Below, one piece after another: positions 9,363 through 18,455 of a stretch of 64,000 nt of DNA; within the stretch, counting starts at the first letter, position 1; the number at the start of each line of letters is the position of its first letter. The notes below the pieces were generated by a model that was not told the DNA's origin, did no database searches, and was given only the letters and a program-made list of their open reading frames with translations. The stretch comes from Gammaproteobacteria bacterium (GTDB lineage Bacteria > Pseudomonadota > Gammaproteobacteria > Pseudomonadales > Azotimanducaceae): the NCBI GenBank assembly GCA_026707735.1, contig JAPOWH010000017.1, forward strand, positions 1 through 64,000. The letters are read 5' to 3'. Position numbers and translations under genes: made by a program.

Positions 9363-10289
9363 TCACTCGTTTCGCACTCTTGGGTCGACAGCGTCGCGGA
9401 GAGCATCTCCTATGTAGTTGATGCTCAACACGGTCAACGAGATTGCAAGCCCTGGCCACAGTACGCGGACCGGAGTGATCGAAATGAAGTTTGCACCGTC
9501 GAACAATAGCCTTCCCCAAGTGGGAAAATCCGGCGGAAACCCCAACCCAAGGAACGACAGAGTCGATTCGGTGATGATCGCATTGGCAATTCCGAGAGTT
9601 GCAGAAACCATGACAGGACTCAGAATGTTAGGCAGGATATGTCTGAAAACGATGCGCATGCCCGACGTTCCTACGCTAGTGGCCGCGAGCACGAATTCGC
9701 GTTCCTTAACCGCCAGCGTTTCGCCGCGAACTATTCGTGCCGTCTGCATCCAGCTAGTTATTCCGATCACGAAGACAATGAGAAAGAAAATCCCCATTTC
9801 CGGCCCGAATGCCGCTCTGAGCGTGTCTCGAAACAGCATGATGATTACCAAGAGCAAAGGAAGCAAGGGCAGGGCGAGAAACAAGTCCGTCAGTCGCATT
9901 AGCGGACCGTCCAACCACTTGAAATACCCGGCTAGCACTCCGACCGCGGTGCCAACGACCAATGACAGGACCATTGCGGTAAATCCAACCGCAATGGCGA
10001 TTCGGCCTCCCGAGAGCACTTGAGCAAGCATGTCGCGTCCCAAGTTGTCTGTGCCGAACGGGTGGGCCAACGACGGGCTCAAGTTGCGAATCGAGACATC
10101 AGGAACCTGCGGGTCAACGGTATAGAGGATTGGACCAATCGTTACGGCGAGAATGATGAAGGCAAATACGCCAGCACCTACCAAAGCTCCCTTGTGACTG
10201 CGAATTGCAACCCAGACAATCATCCACGGCGACGGATGTATCCGTGCGCTATGGAGGGCTTGTTCGTTGCGTACGTTCAGAGCCAACAC
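9363..10289 (-). CDS. Peptide-type ABC transporter permease (DppC/OppC family)
   Basis: Second inner-membrane permease of an oligopeptide/dipeptide-type importer. The 308 residues have six hydrophobic segments, the conserved GTDNLGRDMLAQVLSGGR segment after the first transmembrane helix, and the EAA-like coupling loop with the order AATSVGTSGMRIVFRHILPN. It starts with GTG five bases after the partner permease. No ATP-binding subunits follow; the next gene leftward is miaB after a 144-base gap, so the transporter must borrow ATPases encoded elsewhere. Confidence 0.92.
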   Translation of the reverse strand: MLALNVRNEQALHSARIHPSPWMIVWVAIRSHKGALVGAGVFAFIILAVTIGPILYTVDPQVPDVSIRNLSPSLAHPFGTDNLGRDMLAQVLSGGRIAIAVGFTAMVLSLVVGTAVGVLAGYFKWLDGPLMRLTDLFLALPLLPLLLVIIMLFRDTLRAAFGPEMGIFFLIVFVIGITSWMQTARIVRGETLAVKEREFVLAATSVGTSGMRIVFRHILPNILSPVMVSATLGIANAIITESTLSFLGLGFPPDFPTWGRLLFDGANFISITPVRVLWPGLAISLTVLSINYIGDALRDAVDPRVRNE

Positions 10290-10294
10290 GCCAC

Positions 10295-11308
10295 CTACGA
10301 GTAACGGATGCGGGGATCAAGAATCCCGTAGAGCACATCGGCAACGAGATTGAAGAGCACTATCAACACCGCGAACACGAAAGTCAGAGTCTGTACTAGG
10401 GGAATGTCAGCCGCTTGGATTCCGTCTATGAGCAGAGCTCCTAGTCCATTGACGCGAAAGATTTGTTCGGTGACGATTGCTCCTCCGAATATAGTGGGTA
10501 CGCCAAGGGCAATCATGGTGACTACGGGAATCATGCTGTTGCGGAGTATGTGTCCGATGAGTATTGCGCGATCCTTCAAGCCCTTCGCTCGCGCTGTTCT
10601 AACGTAGTCGAGATTCAGATTCTCTAGGACGGATGCTCGCATGAACCGGCTGAGTTGCGCAGCGTTGTAGAAAGCCAAGACCAGTACCGGCATTGCCATC
10701 TGTTTGATTTGAAACCACAGGCTAGAAAAATCTGTCACTTCGTGAGTTGTGTCGTAGACAGAAGGAAGCCAGGAGAGGGCAACACTGAAAATCGTGATGG
10801 CGAGTATTCCCGTGAAGAACGTGGGTACGGAAAAGCCCACCATGGATATGAAAGTGCCGATTTGGTCAAACCAACTGTATTGCTTATATGCCGAAATCAC
10901 GCCGATCGGCAGAGCAATGAGAATCCCAACTAGGTATGAAAAACCTACAACCCATAGCGTTTGTGGAATGCGCTCGACTATTAGATCCACCACAGGGCTA
11001 CGCTGTTGCCATGAGAGCACCCTCAATCGTGAACTTGGCGTTGTATCGTTTGGGTCCAGAATTTTGTCGATCAGATTGAGTGGCTCGTTAATGAAGAATT
11101 GATTCATCCACTTCACGTACCGTATGAGAAATGGTTCGTCAAGTCCTAGCGATTCGCGGATTTCCTGACGTACTTCGGGCGGGATAGTTATTGGCAAACT
11201 ACCCGTTGGATCGCTAGGAGCTAAATCAAGAAGCGCAAAGAGGACAAAACTGATCGCAATTAGCGTTGGGATGGCGAATAGTAGTCGCCGGCTCAGATAC
11301 TTCAGCAT
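10295..11308 (-). CDS. Peptide-type ABC transporter permease (DppB/OppB family)
   Basis: First permease of the same importer. The 337-residue protein starts MLKYLSRRLLFAIPTLIAIS, the usual OppB N-terminal helix. It has a large first periplasmic loop (residues 30-110), and the coupling loop YVRTARAKGLKDRAILIGHILRN (split here as YVRTARAKGL then KDRAILIGHILRN). The substrate cannot be told from the permease. It is preceded by the lipoprotein receptor with a 32-base gap, in the order receptor-B-C. Confidence 0.93.
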   Translation of the reverse strand: MLKYLSRRLLFAIPTLIAISFVLFALLDLAPSDPTGSLPITIPPEVRQEIRESLGLDEPFLIRYVKWMNQFFINEPLNLIDKILDPNDTTPSSRLRVLSWQQRSPVVDLIVERIPQTLWVVGFSYLVGILIALPIGVISAYKQYSWFDQIGTFISMVGFSVPTFFTGILAITIFSVALSWLPSVYDTTHEVTDFSSLWFQIKQMAMPVLVLAFYNAAQLSRFMRASVLENLNLDYVRTARAKGLKDRAILIGHILRNSMIPVVTMIALGVPTIFGGAIVTEQIFRVNGLGALLIDGIQAADIPLVQTLTFVFAVLIVLFNLVADVLYGILDPRIRYS

Positions 11309-11340
11309 TAGGGCATTGGGTTGGCTCTACATGCCGTTAC

Positions 11341-13107
11341 TCAGCGATGCCAATTCTCGACGTTCCATAGCTCAGAGTCCCATCCGTTGAGTTCCACACC
11401 CATCAGTGAGTTGGTCGCGGCTGAGACACGTGCACGATGCACTAATGGTATTTCCCAGTAGTTCTGAACTACCATGTCGTTCAATGTTTTGACTATTTCG
11501 ATCCTCTCCTCACGGTCTGCAACCATCGACAGCTTCTCAACTAAGTTGTCATACTCTTCTGAACAGGCACGAGGTATATTTGAACCAACCCAACTCTTGT
11601 CAGGGTTGGGCATCTCGCTACAACGCCACCCGCGCAAATACTGAGTGGGGTCCTCGCCGTCGAAGTTGCTTGTATACATTTGCACGTCCGCAAAGAACTT
11701 GTAATAGGTATCAGGGCTAGCTGCATCGCCGCCAAAAAACACAGAGCCATCAATGTTGCGCAGCTCGGTTTCTACGCCAATCTGATCCCACATCTGTTTA
11801 ATGAAAGCTTGATTCCCCTGGCGTACAGAATTGGTGGACGTCTGGTAGAGGATTGAGAGCCGAATGCCGTCTTTTTCTCGAATGCCGTCTCTTCCTGGTA
11901 CCCAACCCGCGTCGTCCAACAGCTTTTTCGCTCCTTCTATGTCCTGAGTCTTGCATTCCTCGTTGGCGTCTGAATAGTATTCCTCTGGTAGCACAACGAC
12001 GTTGCACGTGGGTCGCCCACCATCACCATAGCCGGTCTCGACCAAGACACTTCGATCAATTGCCAACGATAGGGCTTTGCGGACCGCGAGTTCCGACAAG
12101 AAGGGATGTGGATTTGTGCCGTCCAAGTACTGAGACCGACGGTCGGGTCCCAAGGACGAGTCCGCGTTGGTGAGGTTTACGATTATTCGTTCAACTAGCG
12201 ATCCGAAACCGAAGAGGATTCTTCCTTTACCGGCTTTGGTCATGTTGTCCAGAATCTCGGGTTCGACCTGCAAATTCCATGCATAGTCGAACTCACCAGT
12301 TTCCAACACTGCGCGAGCAGCGGACGTTGCGTCTCCGCCAGCCTTGATCGTAGCTGTTCTGAAGAATGGCTTGCCTTCCTCTCTATAGCTCTCGTTTGCG
12401 ACGTAGTGGACAACGTCATTTGCTCTGAACTCTTTCACTTTGAATGGACCTGTTCCTATAGGTCCAAAGTTCTGCTCAGTGCACTCTTGAGCACGCAACC
12501 CCAAGCAATCCTTGAACTGTTCCTTTTGAATGATTGGTACAAGGGAACCAACAAATGGACCGTAGGGATGGGGTGTTGTGCGAGTGAAGACGATTCGAAC
12601 CGTATGAGGGTCCACAGCAGTGACGCTTTCGACGTCTGTGAAATAATTCGACACGCTGCATCCAAACTCCTCGTGGGTGCAGTATTGCCATGTAAAGACC
12701 ACGTCGTCTGCAGTAAATGGGGTGCCATCCGACCAGACTACGTCAGGTCTCAGCTTCCAAGTAATGCTCGTGTAATCGTCGTTGATGCCTCCATTTTCTT
12801 GAGAGGGAATCTCCACAGCCAGAGTGGGCACCATTTTCGCGTTCTCGTCATAGTTGGCTAGGGGTTCCAAGATCATCGAGGCGGCCTCAATGTCTTTTGT
12901 TCCGCCGGAAAGAAACGGGTTCAGTGTTGACGGTTCCTGCCAATACAGGATGTTGAGATGGGTGTCTAGGTCCTCCACCGTTTCCGTGTCTGTGGCACCG
13001 TTGCCGTGCGTTTGAGCGTCAGTTTCGCTGATCGCTGGCGATTGCGAACAAGCTGCCAAAACCAAACCAATTACTGCAAGAAATACACATCCCAGGAAGT
13101 TCTTCAT
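11341..13107 (-). CDS. Peptide-type ABC transporter substrate-binding lipoprotein
   Basis: Periplasmic receptor of solute-binding family 5. Starting at ATG 13107 the 588 residues open with MKNFLGCVFLAVIGLVLAAC, a lipoprotein signal with the lipobox cysteine at residue 20. An acidic Thr/Glu linker follows, then the SBP_bac_5 core: NILYWQEPSTLNPFL, the TFTADDVVFTW strand, and IGTGPFKV. A longer frame begins at 13218, but that N-terminus has no signal-peptide character. Unlike many peptide receptors it is next to two permeases only. Ligand unknown: peptides, opines or other small solutes. Confidence 0.9.
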   Translation of the reverse strand: MKNFLGCVFLAVIGLVLAACSQSPAISETDAQTHGNGATDTETVEDLDTHLNILYWQEPSTLNPFLSGGTKDIEAASMILEPLANYDENAKMVPTLAVEIPSQENGGINDDYTSITWKLRPDVVWSDGTPFTADDVVFTWQYCTHEEFGCSVSNYFTDVESVTAVDPHTVRIVFTRTTPHPYGPFVGSLVPIIQKEQFKDCLGLRAQECTEQNFGPIGTGPFKVKEFRANDVVHYVANESYREEGKPFFRTATIKAGGDATSAARAVLETGEFDYAWNLQVEPEILDNMTKAGKGRILFGFGSLVERIIVNLTNADSSLGPDRRSQYLDGTNPHPFLSELAVRKALSLAIDRSVLVETGYGDGGRPTCNVVVLPEEYYSDANEECKTQDIEGAKKLLDDAGWVPGRDGIREKDGIRLSILYQTSTNSVRQGNQAFIKQMWDQIGVETELRNIDGSVFFGGDAASPDTYYKFFADVQMYTSNFDGEDPTQYLRGWRCSEMPNPDKSWVGSNIPRACSEEYDNLVEKLSMVADREERIEIVKTLNDMVVQNYWEIPLVHRARVSAATNSLMGVELNGWDSELWNVENWHR

Positions 13108-13255
13108 GGAGGGCGTTCCTAAACTAACGACAAGTCCTTCCGCAATGGTAATCGCTTTGCAGCAACGGAGTCGATGAGGACATGAGTGCGGGCTCAAAAA
13201 ACTGGCGCCTTGGTGCAAATCCTTACGCTTCGCAACGGTTAGTTGCGTGAATGGG

Positions 13256-15070
13256 CTAACGACGAGAAATTGACCCTTTCAGGAACGGGTTGGGTCGTTT
13301 CTCTTGGCGCCTTTCGAATCGCAACGGGGCGATAGCGTCAATGAATGATTGCGGGGCTGGAGTCAATTCGCCCAAGATCAGTGACGCCAATATCTCTCCA
13401 CAATAGGGAGCAGAGGTTGTTCCGCTGCTTCCGTGTCCAATGTTGACCCATAGGTTGGAACCAAGCGGGCCGGCTACGGGCAAGCGGTCGGAAGTGATTG
13501 CGCGCCGCGCGCGAAAGCTGTTCACGTGAATCCAGTTCTCTAGTCCCGATACGTCTACAAGGCGACGCAAATTCGTAGCAGTCGACAATCCATTGGGCCA
13601 AGGCTTGTATTCATATGTTGAGCCAGCCACCAGACCAAGCCGCGACGGCGCGACATATCCGTCAATCAATAGAGCGAGCGTGGGGAGAGCTAGATCTGTT
13701 GACGGTCGAAATTCGTCTACTTGGCCTTCAAGCTCTGCGATTTCCATCGCGGGCGCGTGAGGCTCAAATGGCTTATGTGTGCCTGTTGCAAATACAGTTG
13801 GATTTTCACAGTTAGTTGCTTGAGCAACAGACTTAGCTACCAACTCTATGTTTGGGTGTGAGGAAAGGCTATTGCACAGAGCAGGTCCGCTAGCAATCAA
13901 CGACTTAGGGAAATAGACGCCCTGGAGATCTATGGGAAATCCTGACAGCTCTTTAACTTCACTTTGACTTGGGACTTGCGCCCAGTTAGTTCCCAATGTG
14001 TCAGCAACATCGCTCAATCGTTGCTCAGACATGCGTGAGTTTGGAAACTGCAATGCCCCGCGCTTGCCGTCGTTGGTAAGAGTTTCGATCAATGACTGAG
14101 AATGTGTGTAGGAATGCAATCGAAATCGCGGAGAGGGGTCGTTACTCGCACTGAGACGCGAGTGGACGATTGCTGTCGGGATAGCTGACGTCGCGTCGGC
14201 TACTTGTCCGGAAGGAGTGAGCAATTCGACCTGGACACCTCTCCGAGCTAGCGCGTGCGCTGTCGCACAACCAGCGAAACCACCTCCAATGACCGTTGCG
14301 AAATTGAGGGACTCCGCTAGCGAAATGCCTGTGGCAGCAAGTGTGGCCAAAGTCGTATGCCTCTTATGCGGAAGACTCGAAACCCTTGTTGTTTGGAAGC
14401 CATTCTGCGACAGCGAACGCCTTACGTTCCCCGCTGATGAATAGGTGGTGACTGTCGCCTTTTCCTTGGAGAGTTCAGCAAGGGATCCAAGAAGCTCGGT
14501 CGTCCACATGTCAGGATTGCGATCGGGAGCAAACCCATCGAGTATCCAAGCGTCGACGCCGTGCTTGTCGCGCTCTAGAAAGTCAGTGAGACCAACTATT
14601 GCCGAGGAGTAAATCATCGTCAATTCAACTCGATGCTCTGCGAACAGCCGTCTATGAATTCCTTCGACGGCTGGAGGGTATTGACTCACCCACTCTTCAG
14701 CCAAACAAAGTTGCGAAGCCGTATCCCTTACGACCTGCTCCAAAATACGATAGGGCAATGGATTTGCTTCAGTACTGATGAACCGTAGTCTGGCTCCAGA
14801 TGGTGCGTGCTGTAGGAACACATCAGCTATGGATAGAAAGTTGATTCCCGCACCCAACCCGAATTCGAAAACGGTGAACGTGGTCGTCTGGGCAATGCGT
14901 TCAGCGAGATTGGCGGGGCCTATATGAACACGCTGGCATTCTTCGATCGCGTCTTTCGATGCATAGAAGTCGTTGTAGTCACAAGAGTAAAGTCTGCCGT
15001 CAACAATTTTGGTGGCGGCTTCACGCATACTGGGTTTTTGATCTAGCCGAGCGCATCGGTTATCGCTCAA
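13256..15070 (-). CDS. mnmC: MnmC, bifunctional tRNA mnm5s2U34 biosynthesis protein
   Basis: Two-domain wobble-uridine enzyme. The N-terminal DUF752 methyltransferase (about residues 1-240) has the SAM loop VFEFGLGAGINFLS and converts nm5U to mnm5U. The C-terminal FAD-dependent oxidase opens with the dinucleotide-binding motif VIGGGFAGCATAHALARRG near residue 262 and removes the carboxymethyl group from cmnm5U. Length 604 is slightly short of the usual 620-670. Either ATG 15070 or ATG 15028 could be the start. It is the last gene of the leftward run that begins at phyH, 12 bases after the sulfurtransferase. Confidence 0.92.
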   Translation of the reverse strand: MSDNRCARLDQKPSMREAATKIVDGRLYSCDYNDFYASKDAIEECQRVHIGPANLAERIAQTTTFTVFEFGLGAGINFLSIADVFLQHAPSGARLRFISTEANPLPYRILEQVVRDTASQLCLAEEWVSQYPPAVEGIHRRLFAEHRVELTMIYSSAIVGLTDFLERDKHGVDAWILDGFAPDRNPDMWTTELLGSLAELSKEKATVTTYSSAGNVRRSLSQNGFQTTRVSSLPHKRHTTLATLAATGISLAESLNFATVIGGGFAGCATAHALARRGVQVELLTPSGQVADATSAIPTAIVHSRLSASNDPSPRFRLHSYTHSQSLIETLTNDGKRGALQFPNSRMSEQRLSDVADTLGTNWAQVPSQSEVKELSGFPIDLQGVYFPKSLIASGPALCNSLSSHPNIELVAKSVAQATNCENPTVFATGTHKPFEPHAPAMEIAELEGQVDEFRPSTDLALPTLALLIDGYVAPSRLGLVAGSTYEYKPWPNGLSTATNLRRLVDVSGLENWIHVNSFRARRAITSDRLPVAGPLGSNLWVNIGHGSSGTTSAPYCGEILASLILGELTPAPQSFIDAIAPLRFERRQEKRPNPFLKGSISRR

Positions 15071-15082
15071 CGGCTATCGTTG

Positions 15083-15898
15083 CTAAGTGGCTACTGGCCG
15101 AGAATCGTCCTCAATCCACTCGCTCCACGATCCGGGGTACAAAGTCGGTTCGTCGTAGCCGGCGACCACTAGGGCAAGAATATTGTTTGTAGCAGTTACG
15201 CCGGAGCCGCAGTAGCAAATGACTTCTGCGTCTTTCGAAACGTTTGAAAATTTGGCGGGATCACGGGTGAATTTTCCATCGGGTCCCAAGTTCTCTGGGA
15301 ATGGACTGCAGGTCGCTCCTGGAATGTGTCCCGGCGTATGGTCGATCATTTCGTTCATGCCGTGAAACCGGTCTTCGGTTCGTGCGTCGAGTAGTACTCC
15401 CGAATGATTCGCAACCTCGTCGGCCGTTGCCGTTCGCGTTAGGGACTGTCCTATCGAAAACTCAGTTTGAACAGGAACTGGAATGTCGGTCGAAGTCGGG
15501 TAGCCAGCGTCCACCCAAGCGGCGAACCCTCCATCAAGTACCGACACTCGTTCATGTCCCAGCCAGCGCATCATCCACCACATCCGACAGGAGAACATGG
15601 CGGTTCCCGCGTCATAAACCACTACATGCGAATCGTTTGAGATTCCCCAACCACGTAACGACTCGGCGAATCGCTCTTTGGTTGGGAGAGGGTGCCGCCC
15701 GCGTTTGCCAGGCGGGTCCGAGAGGTCCTTCTCAAGAGATACGAACAATGCTCCAGGTATATGAGAATCTAGGTATTGTCGAAATCCCAGTTCAGGTTCT
15801 ATCAAGTCGGATCGACTGTCGGCGATCTTAAGATTGCCGTCGCCCAATCGCTCGTGAAGAGCGTCCGGGGTGATCAGGTTGTCTTCAGGCTTCCACAT
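15083..15898 (-). CDS. Two-domain rhodanese-type sulfurtransferase
   Basis: Thiosulfate or 3-mercaptopyruvate sulfurtransferase. Two rhodanese domains are visible: an inactive one (residues 8-135, with the CH2-type RQYLDSHIPGA motif) and an active one (150-270). The catalytic Cys230 lies in the loop CGSGVTAT, the loop form common in SseA-like proteins. The gene starts 14 bases inside the end of the Tat-exported protein and is followed by mnmC. It could feed tRNA thiolation or detoxify sulfur species; the neighbouring dioxygenases leave both open. Confidence 0.9.
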   Translation of the reverse strand: MWKPEDNLITPDALHERLGDGNLKIADSRSDLIEPELGFRQYLDSHIPGALFVSLEKDLSDPPGKRGRHPLPTKERFAESLRGWGISNDSHVVVYDAGTAMFSCRMWWMMRWLGHERVSVLDGGFAAWVDAGYPTSTDIPVPVQTEFSIGQSLTRTATADEVANHSGVLLDARTEDRFHGMNEMIDHTPGHIPGATCSPFPENLGPDGKFTRDPAKFSNVSKDAEVICYCGSGVTATNNILALVVAGYDEPTLYPGSWSEWIEDDSRPVAT

Positions 15899-16421
15899 CT
15901 TTTTCGGACTTCTCGGGCGTGTACTTGATCATTACTCTGGTTCCGTCTTCGAGAGCGCTCTTGAATTGAGGTCCCCACCGACCCCATTCGCGGGTGTACT
16001 TCTTGCCCATGACTTCAAGCACTTCGGCATGTACCTCCTCGTCCTCGACGATGCTGCCCGTCGCCATTAGCTCTGGAGCCTCACGGAATTTTTCGTTTGC
16101 CCGTTGCCAATTGCCAAAATCGCCCACCCAAATGCGGGTGCTCGTCAGCTTCTTCCGAATTGCCTCGGATCGCCACGCCGTAGTGGGCGTGACCACAAAT
16201 ATTTCGTTGTTGTGAAAACCAAACCATATCTCGGCTTTGCACTTGCTCTCCTCGCCGTCCGATTTGATCGGCGTTAGCTAAATGAGCTGCGAAGTGTTCA
16301 ATTCATCAGGCAAACCCAATGCCTCTTCTACTTTCTCTTCTTCCCCAAATGCCGATCTGGCAAAAGCTAGCGCTGCAGGCGTAAGCAGCACACCCAAGGT
16401 CAAGTCTCTTCGTGTAATCAT
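15885..16421 (-). CDS. Tat-exported protein, possible flavin split-barrel fold, with an in-frame TAG
   Basis: Function not recognised with certainty. ATG 16421 overlaps the upstream dioxygenase stop as ATGA, and the product begins MITRRDLTLGVLLTPAALAF, a twin-arginine signal. After 47 codons the frame meets TAG at 16278-16280. It then stays open for 130 codons to TGA at 15885, reading LTPIKSDGEESKCKAEIWFG and onward through VVTPTTAWRSEAIRKKL and IWVGDFGNWQRA. The downstream part looks like the strand-rich core of small PPOX/F420-type split-barrel proteins, which is inference. No usable start codon lies between the TAG and GTG 16196, so an internal restart would lose the first strands. Full length with the amber read: 178 residues. 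Confidence 0.7.
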
Positions 16422-17293
16422 GCGTGCGGTCGTTCCTCCCCCACTATCGATACTCGTTCACCATATCTCGATTCAGGGTGGTAGTCCCAAACCGCGTGGT
16501 GTTGAGTACAGCGGTTGTCCCAAAAGGTCAATGTGTTAGGTTTCCATTCCACCCGACACCACAGTCGAGGAGTCGAGTTGATGTGGTTGTAGAGCATTGA
16601 CAGAATAGCTTTGCTCTCGTTGCGTCGCAAACCGACTAGGTGCGATGTGAATCCTTGATTCACATAAAGCAGCTTTTGTCTCGTCTCAGGATGCGTGACG
16701 ACAACAGGGTGGGCGTTTCTTGGGTAGCCACCTTTGGGCTCCTTAGTCTTGTAGCTGCCAACGTACGGAATCTTCCCATCGTGGACGGCTTCCAATTCCC
16801 CAATGAATTTCTTGACCGGATCGGATAGCAACTCGTACGCTAGGTACATATTCGCGAACAAAGTATCGCCGCCGGTCGACGGAGTCTCGGTGACATATAG
16901 CATCGATCCCAAGGGCGGGTATTCCTCGCAAGTCACATCCGTGTGCCATCCGTCCCCTGATGTATAGGCAGAATCCTTGGTTGTCTTCACGATCAGAACC
17001 TCGGGATCACCATCGTAGAGGTGCTGCATAGGATGCACATGCAATTTGCCAAATCTACGTGCGAACGCCTTGTGTTCCTCACGAGAGAGCGCCTGGTCTC
17101 GAAATACCAGCACCTTCCAATCCAACCAAGCGTCACTTACGTCACGTGCTTGTTCGTTGGACAGGGGAGCGGACAAGTTGACGCCGCGGACTTCTGCCCC
17201 AATATGCGGGGTCAATGGCTCGACGTCGATTGAGGCGAAGCGTGTTCGTAGTGAATTACTCTCTACATGCGACTGTCGCGTACTAAATCCCAT
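16418..17293 (-). CDS. TauD/TfdA-family 2-oxoglutarate-dependent dioxygenase
   Basis: Non-heme Fe(II) dioxygenase that couples oxidative decarboxylation of 2-oxoglutarate to hydroxylation of an organic substrate; the family model releases sulfite from taurine. Seen: iron ligands His117 and Asp119 in GDGWHTDVT, the distal histidine in CTQHHAVWDYHP, and the 2-oxoglutarate-binding arginine in SRYGERVS near the C-terminus. 291 residues from ATG 17293. The substrate is not predictable. It lies between a PhyH-type dioxygenase (45-base gap) and the Tat-exported protein (ATGA overlap). Confidence 0.9.
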   Translation of the reverse strand: MGFSTRQSHVESNSLRTRFASIDVEPLTPHIGAEVRGVNLSAPLSNEQARDVSDAWLDWKVLVFRDQALSREEHKAFARRFGKLHVHPMQHLYDGDPEVLIVKTTKDSAYTSGDGWHTDVTCEEYPPLGSMLYVTETPSTGGDTLFANMYLAYELLSDPVKKFIGELEAVHDGKIPYVGSYKTKEPKGGYPRNAHPVVVTHPETRQKLLYVNQGFTSHLVGLRRNESKAILSMLYNHINSTPRLWCRVEWKPNTLTFWDNRCTQHHAVWDYHPESRYGERVSIVGEERPHA

Positions 17294-17338
17294 ACTCACC
17301 AAGTGTATTGATTCCTCTATCCATTATGCCCCCAGTCT

Positions 17339-18175
17339 CTAGTCCTGAAAGAGCGAATCAAAAAACCATTGCGCTCCTGCAGGTTCTTCAAGCAGTCGCT
17401 GTTGCCGTTCGGTTAGTTCTATGCCTTTAGGGGCTGTAACTCGTGTTCTAGACCACGTGAGTTGCGAAGCACAGTATTTATAGAGCAATGATCGTCGTTC
17501 GTGGTCTGCTTTCCATTCCATCGTTCCGTGGGTCGTCGCTTCGGAGAAGAATGTCACACTACCGGCTGGGGCGCGTGGCACCTCAACAACGTCTGTGTAG
17601 GTTCCATCGCGAACGCTGGTGGGAAGTCTTATGTGGCTGTTGTGACTTCCTGGTATGCAGCAAAGCCCTCCCGTTTCGGGTCCGCAGTCTGTTAGGTTGA
17701 ATGCAGCAACGCCGAATCCATGTAGAGCTTGGAAGCCAGGTTGAACATAAGGTTTACCTGGAACGGCTCGAGTAAAGGGTTCAGAAGCGCCATAGTCGGA
17801 ATGCAACACTCCGCTTGGCATGCCTTTCTTCATTCGCATGCCAAAGATTCGGTCGAGTCTAAAGCAGTCTCCCAACTGCATCCTCATGACCTGCATTGTC
17901 TTGGAATGGTCGATTAGGTCACAGAATTCTTTGCCGAAAGCAAGAAAACCAGGACCAGAAGCGTAGGAACCTCCTGCCATACCAAATCGGTAGTTGTCGT
18001 ATAGTGCTCGTGGCTGTTGCTCTCGACGCATTTGCAAATCGTCTGGAAGGCAATCGAGATGCTCGTCAAGAATCGAGTTCAATGTATTGACTTGATCCGG
18101 TGTCAACACATCCTCGATCACTAAGTACCCTTTGAGATCGTACAAATATGTTTCTAATTCTGTGGGGCTCTTCAT
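17339..18175 (-). CDS. Phytanoyl-CoA dioxygenase (PhyH) family protein
   Basis: A second Fe(II)/2-oxoglutarate dioxygenase fold, 278 residues. The facial triad is visible as His125 and Asp127 in GVLHSDYG and the distal His in TTHGTMEW. A double-stranded beta-helix core with GLCCIPGSH lies between them. Members of this family act on very diverse substrates, and this one is closer to the environmental bacterial PhyH group than to the peroxisomal enzyme. It is the first gene of a leftward run and diverges from the desaturase across 280 bases. The substrate is unknown. Confidence 0.88.
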   Translation of the reverse strand: MKSPTELETYLYDLKGYLVIEDVLTPDQVNTLNSILDEHLDCLPDDLQMRREQQPRALYDNYRFGMAGGSYASGPGFLAFGKEFCDLIDHSKTMQVMRMQLGDCFRLDRIFGMRMKKGMPSGVLHSDYGASEPFTRAVPGKPYVQPGFQALHGFGVAAFNLTDCGPETGGLCCIPGSHNSHIRLPTSVRDGTYTDVVEVPRAPAGSVTFFSEATTHGTMEWKADHERRSLLYKYCASQLTWSRTRVTAPKGIELTERQQRLLEEPAGAQWFFDSLFQD

Positions 18176-18455
18176 GACATCCGCGCTCCAGCGGTTGATT
18201 CTCGTGAAGAATATTGGGTGCTTGCTTCAATCATATTCTGTTGAAGAAACCTTGTCCGATCCATTGAAATAGCTAGTGGTCGAACCGAAAATTTGGCATG
18301 CCCACATTCGAGCAATTCGCAGTTTGGGGACATCGTTCAGCTAATTCTCGCCTGCGACTATTACAATAGGAACAAGACTTCATGAATGTGGTTGCACTAG
18401 TTCTGCAGTCACGTCTCATACCAAACAAATAGCAAATCTAAGGGGTCAATATTTC

